Shown piece after piece: positions 1-6,440 of a stretch of DNA of 12,798 nt (its first letter is position 1; each line of letters begins with the position of its first letter). The stretch covers positions 1 through 12,798 of the forward strand of contig CAZXZY010000022.1 in NCBI GenBank assembly GCA_964645825.1, given 5' to 3'. Under the pieces are notes generated by a model. The model was not told where the DNA came from. It did not search any database and saw only the letters and a list, made by a program, of their open reading frames with translations. Position numbers and translations under genes: made by a program. Source of the stretch: JABIAL01 sp964645825 (GTDB taxonomy: Bacteria; Patescibacteriota; Patescibacteriia; UBA1558; GWA2-36-10).

Positions 1-1063
1 CAGGCATAACCATTTCTGTACCTTCTGGTAAAATAACTTCACCAGTAACATCAGTTGTACGGATATAAAATTGTGGCTTATAACCTTTGAAGAATGGCGT
101 ATGACGACCACCTTCATCTTTACTCAAGATATAAACTTGAGCTTCGAATTCAGTATGTGGAGTAATAGAACCTGGTTTTGCTAAAACTTGACCACGTTGT
201 ACATCTTCTTTCTTTGTACCACGTAATAGTAAACCGGCGTTATCACCAGCACGACCTTCATCCAATTGTTTATTAAACATCTCAATACCTGTAACAACGG
301 TTTTAGTTGTGTCTTGTAGACCAACCATTTCAACTTCGTCGTTTAATTTGATGATACCTCTTTCAATACGTCCGGTAACAACTGTACCACGACCTTCAAT
401 TGAGAAAATATCTTCCATTGGCATTAAGAAAGGTTTATCAGTATCACGCTCTGGTTCTGGAATATACTCATCAATCTTAGCAGCTAATTCCAAAATTGAC
501 TTAGCAGCATCACCTGTTGGATCTTCCAAAGCTTTCAAAGCTGAACCACGAACAATAGGAGTTTCATCTCCTGGGAATTCGTATTTCTTTAATAAATCTC
601 TAATTTCTTCTTCTACTAAGTCAATAAGTTCTGGATCATCAACTTGATCAACTTTGTTTAAGAATACTACGATGTAAGGCACACCAACTTGACGAGCCAA
701 TAAGATATGCTCACGAGTTTGTGGCATTGGACCATCAGCGGCACTCACAACTAAAATAGCACCATCCATTTGAGCAGCGCCAGTAATCATGTTTTTAACA
801 TAATCGGCGTGACCTGGACAGTCAACATGAGCATAATGACGTTTTTCAGTCTCATACTCTACGTGAGCTGTAGCAATAGTAATACCACGCTCTTTTTCTT
901 CTGGAGCATTGTCGATTTGGTCTACACCTTTATCTTGGGCAACGCCACCAGCAGCTGCTAGTACTTTTAAGATAGCAGCAGTTAAAGTAGTTTTACCATG
1001 ATCAACGTGGCCAATTGTGCCGACGTTTACATGGGGTTTTTCTCTGTTAAATGCTTCTGCCAT
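1..1063 (-). CDS. tuf: Elongation factor Tu (3' end beyond the window)
   Basis: EF-Tu carries aminoacyl-tRNA to the ribosomal A site as a ternary complex with GTP. The translation from 1063 starts MAEAFNREKPHVNVGTIGH and shows the GTPase motifs in order: GHVDHGKT (P-loop), RGITIATAHVEYE (switch I), DCPGHADY (G3), NKVD (G4) and GSALKALE (G5). The beta-barrel domains II and III follow. About 354 of the roughly 395 residues usual for the family are present; the stop codon lies outside the window. The start is supported by a strong Shine-Dalgarno, AAGGGAGAA on the minus strand at 1072-1080. The gene has its own promoter at 1165-1193 and a leader of about 95 nt, and is not part of the fusA transcript. 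The identity is unambiguous. Confidence 0.98.
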   Translation of the reverse strand, partial: MAEAFNREKPHVNVGTIGHVDHGKTTLTAAILKVLAAAGGVAQDKGVDQIDNAPEEKERGITIATAHVEYETEKRHYAHVDCPGHADYVKNMITGAAQMDGAILVVSAADGPMPQTREHILLARQVGVPYIVVFLNKVDQVDDPELIDLVEEEIRDLLKKYEFPGDETPIVRGSALKALEDPTGDAAKSILELAAKIDEYIPEPERDTDKPFLMPMEDIFSIEGRGTVVTGRIERGIIKLNDEVEMVGLQDTTKTVVTGIEMFNKQLDEGRAGDNAGLLLRGTKKEDVQRGQVLAKPGSITPHTEFEAQVYILSKDEGGRHTPFFKGYKPQFYIRTTDVTGEVILPEGTEMVMP

Positions 1064-1083
1064 TTTTTTAATTCTCCCTTAGT

Positions 1084-1126
1084 GATAGCGACCCCGTAAA
1101 ATATAGGGTTTTGTAATCCAGCTACC
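1084..1126 (-). promoter_or_regulatory. Hairpin in the tuf 5' leader
   Basis: The transcribed leader can fold with GGUAGC (1121-1126) pairing GCUAUC (1084-1089), including one G-U pair, and an inner ACCC/GGGU stem (1091-1094 with 1106-1109). The fold ends four bases before the Shine-Dalgarno, so it could affect translation. No known leader family was recognised. Confidence 0.35.
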
Positions 1127-1164
1127 TTAAATTTATTAATTATTTTACTTGTTAAAACAAAAAG

Positions 1165-1193
1165 ATTATAGCACGGTTTTTTGGTTTTGGCAA
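1165..1193 (-). promoter_or_regulatory. tuf promoter, extended -10
   Basis: On the minus strand a -35 TTGCCA (1188-1193), 17 bp of spacer and a perfect -10 TATAAT (1165-1170), with TGC directly upstream (extended -10). Transcription should start near 1158. The spacer and -10 contain the 15-bp sequence that recurs at the start of the Phd-like gene (1628-1642). Confidence 0.85.
1168..1182. repeat. 15-bp direct repeat, copy 1 (tuf promoter)
   Basis: ATAGCACGGTTTTTT on the plus strand, identical to 1628-1642. This copy covers part of the -10 element and the spacer of the tuf promoter. Confidence 0.8.
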
Positions 1194-1257
1194 GACCCTA
1201 AAGAATAGAGCTCTTTTTGAGCATCTTTTAGCTAATATTAGCCAAAATACCAATAAG

Positions 1258-1629
1258 CTACTCAACCGGCTCAATATAGTACTTATCCTCTTCTTCTACA
1301 GTGCCTTCATCCTCAGATGGTTTATCTTCTTCAGTTTCTGTCGTATTATCCGGTGTGTCCTCCACTTTGAATTGATTTAAATCATATTCATCAGTGTTTT
1401 TAGGCATTTCCTCGACTTCTTGAGCTGACTTCCAAACAGCAATATCACGGTTTAATTTACCTAATAATTGCTCCTCTGTTAGCTCATTTACAGCCGAAGA
1501 TCCAGTAATCAAACGATCATAGTCAGTCAAACTCATAACTACATAAGGATCATGGTTTTCTGAGACTACGACGATTTTATCGCCAGTTTTGGCTACTAAC
1601 TTTAAAACTTTGTCTAATTTTTGATACAT
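1258..1629 (-). CDS. Phd/YefM-like protein with acidic C-terminal tail
   Basis: A 123-residue protein. Residues 1-42 resemble the N-terminal fold of Phd/YefM antitoxins: KLVAKTGDKIVVVSENHDP followed by YVVMSLTDYDRLI, where VMSLxDYxRL is the core signature. In that family this region dimerises and binds the operator, and the C-terminal part wraps the toxin. Here the end (about 85-123) is very rich in Glu and Asp (EDTPDNTTETEEDKPSEDEG) and looks disordered. No toxin gene is adjacent: tuf is downstream and a divergent secreted orphan is upstream. The start ATG has no Shine-Dalgarno; a promoter lies at 1653-1681. It may be a DNA-binding regulator rather than half of a toxin-antitoxin pair. The fold call rests on motif resemblance alone. 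Confidence 0.6.
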   Translation of the reverse strand: MYQKLDKVLKLVAKTGDKIVVVSENHDPYVVMSLTDYDRLITGSSAVNELTEEQLLGKLNRDIAVWKSAQEVEEMPKNTDEYDLNQFKVEDTPDNTTETEEDKPSEDEGTVEEEDKYYIEPVE

Positions 1630-1642
1630 AGCACGGTTTTTT
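1628..1642. repeat. 15-bp direct repeat, copy 2 (Phd-like gene start)
   Basis: Identical to 1168-1182. This copy overlaps the start codon of the Phd-like gene. With its upstream TTGACT it resembles a second, degenerate version of the tuf promoter (TTGACT, 16 bp, TATGTA). Confidence 0.8.
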
Positions 1643-1652
1643 AAGTAGTCAA

Positions 1653-1681
1653 ATCTTATATAAAATACGGGCTTTTGTCAA
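1653..1681 (-). promoter_or_regulatory. Promoter of the Phd-like gene
   Basis: Minus strand: TTGACA (1676-1681), 17 bp, TAAGAT (1653-1658). The predicted start near 1646 leaves a leader of under 20 nt without a Shine-Dalgarno. Its -35 is divergent from, and 8 bp away from, the -35 at 1690. Confidence 0.65.
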
Positions 1682-1689
1682 ATAAATCC

Positions 1690-1718
1690 TTGACAAAATA
1701 TTAAATATATGCTATATT
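1690..1718 (+). promoter_or_regulatory. Promoter of the secreted orphan at 1759
   Basis: TTGACA (1690-1695), 17 bp, TATATT (1713-1718) with TGC upstream (extended -10). The leader is about 34 nt and ends in GGAGAAAAA before the ATG. Confidence 0.8.
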
Positions 1719-1758
1719 AATCTATTCGTTCTTAACAATCAAACTTTTTGGAGAAAAA

Positions 1759-2199
1759 ATGAAAACTCTACTGATTGTCATTGTGACACTCGTCGCCTCA
1801 TTGACTTCGTTGGCCAATGAAGCGTCTATGGATGATATCTTCAATCGTTCTCTGACGCTGCAAGATCGCGTAGCGCAGATGAAAAATGGCGGCGCAGAAG
1901 CCTTCTCTGATCACTGTGACTTCGCTTCAAAAATCGATCTGCAACTGTTGCTCCTAACTCTGGAAGCGGCCATGCTTCAGTCCAATAGGCTGGACATCAA
2001 CCAAGGTCAATGGTATCTGAACAGGTTTGCCAACAAACACATATTCATGGCCATCCACTTTGAACAGAAGGAAGCCAGGCAAAAAATCAGCCTGCACGTA
2101 GCTGAAGCAGGACACGTCTTTGATCTCTGGTTCACTGTCCAAGGCAATCAATTACGGATTACATCATTCGCACCCGTGAATCTCTATCACCACAAATAG
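1759..2199 (+). CDS. Secreted orphan protein with signal peptide
   Basis: A 146-residue protein not recognised as any family. Residues 1-19 form a signal peptide (short positive start, hydrophobic LLIVIVTLVASL core, cleavage likely after SLA at residue 19), so the mature protein should be exported. The mature part has a helical-looking start (MDDIFNRSLTLQDRVAQM) and an alternating, beta-like second half (HIFMAIHFEQKEARQKISLHV, HVFDLWFTVQGNQLRITSF). There is one cysteine in the mature part (residue 53). The gene has a clear promoter, a GGAG ribosome site six bases before the ATG, and its own terminator, so it is monocistronic. Its codons are visibly richer in G and C (CTG, CGC, GCG, GGC) than those of its neighbours, which may mean a separate origin. 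Confidence 0.75.
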   Translation: MKTLLIVIVTLVASLTSLANEASMDDIFNRSLTLQDRVAQMKNGGAEAFSDHCDFASKIDLQLLLLTLEAAMLQSNRLDINQGQWYLNRFANKHIFMAIHFEQKEARQKISLHVAEAGHVFDLWFTVQGNQLRITSFAPVNLYHHK

Positions 2200-2212
2200 C
2201 TCAAGCTATCAC

Positions 2213-2246
2213 AAACCCTGCGATAATATCAAGGGGTTTTTATTTT
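2213..2246 (+). terminator. Terminator of the 1759 gene
   Basis: AAACCCT (2213-2219) pairs with AGGGGTTT around 2232-2239 (one bulge), followed by TTTTTATTTTT. It lies 14 bases after the stop codon. Confidence 0.75.
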
Positions 2247-2267
2247 TGCTTAAAATGTATTATAAAT

Positions 2268-3095
2268 CTAATTTCTTATTTTCTGAGAAAAAGCTGGATC
2301 ATCGGCAAATTCCAAAGCTCGATCATTAATATGATAATATTTTTTTGTTTCTGCGAAGGTCCCCTGTTTTTGAATCAAATCCAAATCATAAGCCAGTTTA
2401 TCAGAATATCCAGGAGTAAGAAGCTTAAAGCTAAAAGGCACTCTACCTGGTGTGACTTTATTGATATGACTAGCTAAATTAGTAGTACAAGTACTAGTCA
2501 AAGTATTATAAAATTCTGGATTGTTTTTTAAGCTATTAACTTTGGCCAGCATGCCCAAAAATAATTGCCGCACTTTTTCTTTGCTAGTGTTAGCAGGATA
2601 TAAATACACTGGATCTTTTCTATAATTTGTTCGCAATTTAATCAAATCTCGCTCATCGCCAACAACATACATTAATTCATATTGTTTGAATAGGCCTTTT
2701 ATAGCCGAAAACTCTTCACCTTTTTGTTTTCTTATTTCTACTGAAACGGAAACATATTGATCGTCCTCAAATTCAAAACTAAAAAAAGTATGAGCTGCCC
2801 CCTCCCACTCTCCAAAAGGCTCGACAATATAATACATGTTTTTGATTTTATTTAAATCAAAAGTCTGGTCATAATACTGAATATCATAATCTGTAGTACT
2901 ACGATATTCAAAATTACGAATATTATAAATATGCACTAAATTATCCTCTATGTCAGCATAAGATAAGGTCTGCTGATCTTTAGACCAATTTTTATTATTT
3001 GATGGCTGAGGAATCATCCAAATAATAATCAACAAAACAAGGGCAAATAAAAAAATATACATTTTATGGGCAAATAAAAATTTTAATTTAAACAT
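2268..3095 (-). CDS. Membrane-anchored DUF4105 (Lnb_N-type) protein
   Basis: A 275-residue protein with one N-terminal membrane segment (about 12-29) and the rest presumably outside the membrane. The body matches the DUF4105 pattern as I know it: HTFFSFEF (102-109), SVEIRKQKGEEFS (118-130), GLFKQYELMYVVGDERDLIKLR, RKDPVYLYP (159-167), and a Cys-containing STCTTNL (201-207). This domain has been linked to a lipoprotein N-acyltransferase (Lnb) in other bacteria, with His and Cys proposed as catalytic; the counterparts here would be His102 and Cys203. Whether this protein acylates anything is unknown. It may have lost function or use another substrate, since CPR envelopes are poorly known. The start codon lies about where transcription should begin, so the mRNA may be leaderless; Met12 is an alternative start. 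Confidence 0.75.
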   Translation of the reverse strand: MFKLKFLFAHKMYIFLFALVLLIIIWMIPQPSNNKNWSKDQQTLSYADIEDNLVHIYNIRNFEYRSTTDYDIQYYDQTFDLNKIKNMYYIVEPFGEWEGAAHTFFSFEFEDDQYVSVSVEIRKQKGEEFSAIKGLFKQYELMYVVGDERDLIKLRTNYRKDPVYLYPANTSKEKVRQLFLGMLAKVNSLKNNPEFYNTLTSTCTTNLASHINKVTPGRVPFSFKLLTPGYSDKLAYDLDLIQKQGTFAETKKYYHINDRALEFADDPAFSQKIRN

Positions 3096-3101
3096 AGCTA
3101 C

Positions 3102-3130
3102 ATTTTATCATCTAGTAGTAATTACTTCAA
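3102..3130 (-). promoter_or_regulatory. Promoter of the DUF4105 gene
   Basis: Minus strand: TTGAAG (3125-3130), 17 bp, TAAAAT (3102-3107), with TGA upstream of the -10. The last base of the -10 is only six bases from the A of the start codon, so the transcript would begin at or next to the ATG. Confidence 0.65.
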
Positions 3131-3133
3131 TTT

Positions 3134-3162
3134 TTGACAAAACACTTCAGCTATGATGAAAT
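3134..3162 (+). promoter_or_regulatory. Promoter of the secreted orphan at 3202
   Basis: TTGACA (3134-3139), 17 bp, TGAAAT (3157-3162) preceded by TGA. The -10 is weak, but the -35, spacing and TGn fit the pattern seen elsewhere in the window. It is back to back with the DUF4105 promoter, three bases apart. Confidence 0.55.
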
Positions 3163-3201
3163 AAAGATAACAGCACTTCACAATTCAAAAAAGGAGGAAT
3201 C

Positions 3202-3693
3202 ATGAAAATCCTCATCAACTTAATAGCTTGGTGGCTATTTTTTTGTTTAGCTCCAAATGTTTTAGCTGCACAAAAAACACTCACCATCAACGATTTAGCA
3301 CAACTCAATGATTTAGCTACCAGCATTGACTCTATAGAGGTTGCTTTTAGCTATAGTAGTCACCCCCTGTTTCATGTCACCCATGTCTTTGCCAACGACA
3401 GCTTGTATGCAAATTTAGTAAAAGGCGAAAATTCCAGATCAAAATGGATATTTGCCCAAGACGTTATTGCTGATTTTTGGCATGACAGGATCAGGGAAGA
3501 ATGGCTATACGTTTTGGAGTTTGCGTTTATAACAATAACTATTTGGACCGATAGGGATGCTAATGGTCATATAAGCCTGCCACCGATGTCCAAAGAAGCG
3601 GCGATTGATAAATTAACTCTTGGAATGAAAAAATATAACCACTACTTCGAAGAAATATCGATCACTGTCTATTTTCATGAATCACAACCCTGA
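3202..3693 (+). CDS. Secreted orphan protein with signal peptide
   Basis: A 163-residue protein of unrecognised family. Residues 1-22 form a signal peptide (MKILINLIAWWLFFCLAPNVLA; cleavage likely after VLA). The mature part is rich in aromatic residues and has a Trp/Asp-rich middle (WIFAQDVIADFWHDRIREEW) and a beta-like ITITIWTDRDANGHISLPP segment. It has no cysteine after the signal peptide and no obvious catalytic motif. The Shine-Dalgarno AAGGAGGA (3191-3198) is the best in the window. The stop codon overlaps the first arm of the terminator. It has its own promoter and is divergent from the DUF4105 gene, so a shared job in the envelope is possible but not shown. It shows no visible similarity to the other secreted orphan at 1759. 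Confidence 0.75.
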   Translation: MKILINLIAWWLFFCLAPNVLAAQKTLTINDLAQLNDLATSIDSIEVAFSYSSHPLFHVTHVFANDSLYANLVKGENSRSKWIFAQDVIADFWHDRIREEWLYVLEFAFITITIWTDRDANGHISLPPMSKEAAIDKLTLGMKKYNHYFEEISITVYFHESQP

Positions 3694-3730
3694 AGCCCGA
3701 CTCTCCCCTGGATGAGTCGGGCTTCTCTCT
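3692..3730 (+). terminator. Terminator overlapping the 3202 gene stop
   Basis: A perfect 12-bp stem, GAAGCCCGACTC (3692-3703) with GAGTCGGGCTTC (3714-3725), then TCTCTTT. The first arm begins inside the TGA stop codon (3691-3693). The U-tract is imperfect. Confidence 0.75.
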
Positions 3731-3732
3731 TT

Positions 3733-3767
3733 AAAATAAAAACACGGGTCAACATATGCTGACCCGT
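3733..3767 (-). terminator. Terminator of the tautomerase-like gene
   Basis: Minus strand: ACGGGTCA (3760-3767) pairs with TGACCCGT (3744-3751), eight base pairs with an 8-nt loop, followed by a U-tract (GTTTTTATTT). Convergent with the 3692-3730 terminator. Confidence 0.85.
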
Positions 3768-3778
3768 TAGTAGTTGTA

Positions 3779-4141
3779 TCATTTTGCGTCTTCTGAGCTC
3801 CAATATCCAAAAGATGGTTTAAAACATTGAACAAAACATTCAATGTGAGCTCCCGGAAAATCATCATAAATCCTGTCGCCAATGAGTTTAGCTAACCTCA
3901 TTCGAACTTCTTCAGTTCTTTCCGGTTGATAAAATAAACCATCAACGGAAATCATTATTACTTTACCCTGACACCTCTCATCCCGATCTCCAGAAAAAAA
4001 AACTGACACTTGATCCTGCTGAAGCTTCAATTCCTGAATGCCAGCAACGAGATTTTTGAAATCTCTTTTAAGCTGGTAGACAATACCTGGTAAATTAGTA
4101 GGAGCATCGTAGGGTAAACCGTATACCGTAATAATCGGCAT
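3779..4141 (-). CDS. Small tautomerase-superfamily-like protein
   Basis: A 120-residue soluble protein. It begins MPIITVYGLP, so Pro would be N-terminal after Met removal, as in 4-oxalocrotonate tautomerase relatives where Pro-1 is the catalytic base. Further features fit a beta-alpha-beta fold of that type: a helix (about 17-38, PGIVYQLKRDFKNLVAGIQE), the strand QVSVFFSGD (43-51), GKVIMISVDGLF (59-70), a helix PERTEEVRMRLAKLIGDRIYDDF, and the closing strand HIECFVQCF. It is longer than the 60-residue 4-OT unit. The assignment is from pattern only; substrate and pathway are unknown. It has a good Shine-Dalgarno (GAGGTG, 4147-4152 on the minus strand), its own promoter and its own terminator, so it is monocistronic just downstream of fusA. 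Confidence 0.5.
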   Translation of the reverse strand: MPIITVYGLPYDAPTNLPGIVYQLKRDFKNLVAGIQELKLQQDQVSVFFSGDRDERCQGKVIMISVDGLFYQPERTEEVRMRLAKLIGDRIYDDFPGAHIECFVQCFKPSFGYWSSEDAK

Positions 4142-4177
4142 GATAACACCTCTTATTTAATGAACTAATAATATCAA

Positions 4178-4206
4178 AATTTATCAGCTATTTGAAAATT
4201 AGTCAA
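4178..4206 (-). promoter_or_regulatory. Promoter of the tautomerase-like gene
   Basis: Minus strand: TTGACT (4201-4206), 17 bp, TAAATT (4178-4183) with TGA upstream. The -35 directly abuts the U-tract of the fusA terminator. Confidence 0.7.
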
Positions 4207-4243
4207 CAAAAAACAGCCCTGAGTAAAATCGAAGGGCTGTTTT
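4207..4243 (-). terminator. Terminator of the rpsL-rpsG-fusA operon
   Basis: Minus strand: AAAACAGCCCT (4233-4243) pairs with AGGGCTGTTTT (4210-4220), 11 base pairs with a 12-nt loop, and the U-run continues to 4208. It lies 17 bases after the fusA stop and closes the str operon before tuf. Confidence 0.9.
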
Positions 4244-4259
4244 AGAATATAAAGTTTAT

Positions 4260-6359
4260 TTAAGCGTTTTTCTTTTTGATTTCTTCTACAACATTTTTTG
4301 GAGCTTCTGAATATTGTTTGAATTCCATGCTGTAACTAGCACGACCCTGAGTCATACTACGCAAAGCAGTTGCATAACCAAACATCTCAGACAAAGGCAC
4401 ATCGGCATGAATAACTTTAGCGCCAGCACGATCAACCATTTCATTAACTTGACCACGCTTTGAATTCAAATCACCAATTACATCGCCCATATATTGCTCT
4501 GGAGTAACAGCTTCAACAGCCATGATTGGTTCTAAAATTACACCACCAGCTTGAGCAAAGGCTGCTTTGAAAGCCATGGAACCAGACATTTTAAAGGCTG
4601 ATTCAGAAGAGTCAACGTCATGGAAAGAACCATCGTATACAGTAACACTGACATCTTGGATTTCATAACCAGCGATAATACCATTGGCCATAGTTTCTTT
4701 GACACCTTTTTCAATAGCTGGAATATATTCTTTTGGAATAGCACCACCTTTAATTTTTTCAATAAATTCAAAACCGGATCCTGCTTCTCTTGGTTCAATC
4801 TTTAACCAACAATGACCATATTGACCACGACCACCAGACTGTTTGACGAATTTTCCTTCACCTTCAGCAAGTTTAGTGATTGTTTCTCTATATGCCACTT
4901 GTGGAGCACCAACGTTGGCCTCAACAGTAAACTCACGTTTCATACGATCAATAATGATATCTAAATGAAGTTCACCCATACCACCGATAATGGTTTGATT
5001 GGTTTCTTCATCAGTTTTTACGGTAAATGTAGGATCTTCTTCAGCAAGTTTAGCTAGCGCTAAACCCATCTTTTCTTGATCAGCCTTAGTCTTTGGCTCA
5101 ACAGCTACAAAGATAACTGGATCAGGGAAGTCCATACTTTCTAGAACAACTTCATGACCAGCAGCCACTAAAGTTTGACCAGTCGTAGTATCTTTAAGAC
5201 CGACTACAGCTACAATGTCACCAGCATAAACTTCATCAACTTCTTCACGAGAATTTGAATGCATTCTGACAATACGACCAATACGTTCTTTTTTACCGTT
5301 ATTAACATTGGTAATATATGAACCAGATTTTAAAGTACCAGCATAAAGACGAATAAAGGTAAGACGACCTACAAAAGGATCAGTCGCCACTTTAAAAGCT
5401 AGGGCTGTAATAGGACCATCATCATCTGGTTTAATTGTGATTTTCTTTTCTTCATCACGCGGATCAGTACCTTCCATAGCTGGAACATCTAGTGGAGATG
5501 GCAGATAAGCTGTAACCGCATCTAACAAAAATTGAACACCTTTGTTTTTCAAAGCTGAGCCACAAAAAACTGGCACAATTTTATTATCAATAACAGATTG
5601 ACGTAAAACTTTTTTCAAATCATTAATAGCTGGCTCTTCACCACTTAAATATTTATCCATCAAAGCTTCATCGTTTTCAACAATAGCTTCGATTAATTTA
5701 GCACGATATTCTTCTACTTTTTCTTTTAAATCTTCTGGGATATCTCGTTTTTCAAATTCTTTACCGTCTTCATCCAAATAGAACCAAGCTTCTCTTTCTA
5801 ATAGGTTAATAATACCTACAAAAGTTTCGGCAGCACCAATAGGTAATTGCATAGGATGCGCAGTTTTAGTCAAACGCTCATGAATGGTGTCCATGTCAAA
5901 ATAAAAATCTGCACCCATTCTATCCATCTTATTTACAAAAGCCAAACGAGGCACATTATATTTATCAGCTTGACGCCAAACAGTTTCTGACTGTGGCTCT
6001 ACACCGGCTACACCGTCAAAGACAATCACGCCGCCATCCAAAACACGCAAAGAACGCTCTACCTCTACGGTAAAGTCTACGTGACCTGGAGTATCAATAA
6101 TATTAATGTTAGCTTCACCACCACCGGCCCAATCAGCTATTGGCCAAAAACAAGTAGTAGCAGCAGAAGTAATAGTAATGCCACGTTCACGTTCTTGCTC
6201 CATCCAGTCCATTTCGGCTGCGCCTTCATGAACTTCACCGATTTTGTGTTTTTTACCAGTATAAAATAAAACACGCTCAGTAACTGTAGTTTTACCAGCA
6301 TCAATATGGGCAATAATACCAATATTTCTGACTTTTTCTAATGGATGTGTTCTTGACAT
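4260..6359 (-). CDS. fusA: Elongation factor G
   Basis: The translocase that moves tRNA and mRNA through the ribosome with GTP hydrolysis; also acts in ribosome recycling. 699 residues from MSRTHPLEKVRNIGI, the normal length. GTPase motifs: AHIDAGKTT (P-loop), RGITITSAATT (switch I), DTPGHVDF (G3), NKMDR (G4) and GSALKNKG (G5). Domains II to V follow, including the typical GGMGELHLDI and GRASYSMEF segments. The reading frame is open up to 6425, but the extra 22 residues fall in the rpsG-fusA hairpin and are not conserved-looking, so the start at 6359 is preferred. No Shine-Dalgarno is visible before it. Third gene of the str operon, 81 bases after rpsG. Confidence 0.98.
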   Translation of the reverse strand: MSRTHPLEKVRNIGIIAHIDAGKTTVTERVLFYTGKKHKIGEVHEGAAEMDWMEQERERGITITSAATTCFWPIADWAGGGEANINIIDTPGHVDFTVEVERSLRVLDGGVIVFDGVAGVEPQSETVWRQADKYNVPRLAFVNKMDRMGADFYFDMDTIHERLTKTAHPMQLPIGAAETFVGIINLLEREAWFYLDEDGKEFEKRDIPEDLKEKVEEYRAKLIEAIVENDEALMDKYLSGEEPAINDLKKVLRQSVIDNKIVPVFCGSALKNKGVQFLLDAVTAYLPSPLDVPAMEGTDPRDEEKKITIKPDDDGPITALAFKVATDPFVGRLTFIRLYAGTLKSGSYITNVNNGKKERIGRIVRMHSNSREEVDEVYAGDIVAVVGLKDTTTGQTLVAAGHEVVLESMDFPDPVIFVAVEPKTKADQEKMGLALAKLAEEDPTFTVKTDEETNQTIIGGMGELHLDIIIDRMKREFTVEANVGAPQVAYRETITKLAEGEGKFVKQSGGRGQYGHCWLKIEPREAGSGFEFIEKIKGGAIPKEYIPAIEKGVKETMANGIIAGYEIQDVSVTVYDGSFHDVDSSESAFKMSGSMAFKAAFAQAGGVILEPIMAVEAVTPEQYMGDVIGDLNSKRGQVNEMVDRAGAKVIHADVPLSEMFGYATALRSMTQGRASYSMEFKQYSEAPKNVVEEIKKKNA

Positions 6360-6393
6360 AAATTTATTTTTTGCTTGTCTGTTTTTTAAAAAT

Positions 6394-6427
6394 AAAATGC
6401 TGACCCTAGTATTTAGGTCGAGCATTT
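6394..6427 (-). terminator. Hairpin between rpsG and fusA
   Basis: Minus strand: AAATGCT and GACC (6416-6427, with a bulged C) pair with GGTC and AGCATTT (6395-6405), 11 base pairs, then TTATTTTTAAA. It looks like a weak terminator or an mRNA-processing stem and could lower fusA output relative to rpsL and rpsG. No promoter was found after it, so fusA must depend on read-through. Confidence 0.5.
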
Positions 6428-6440
6428 AAATAATTTCATT

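Noticed and set aside
309..961. Plus-strand open frames over the left end
   Set aside because: They are antisense to tuf, whose GTPase motifs are unmistakable.
3691..3693. UGA recoded as glycine (as in some CPR lineages)
   Set aside because: UGA ends this gene right at a terminator stem, and also ends the 3779 gene just before its terminator, so it is used as a stop.
6360..6425. N-terminal extension of EF-G to 6425
   Set aside because: The extra residues come from the rpsG-fusA hairpin and do not resemble the family; MSRTHPLEKVRN is the typical start.
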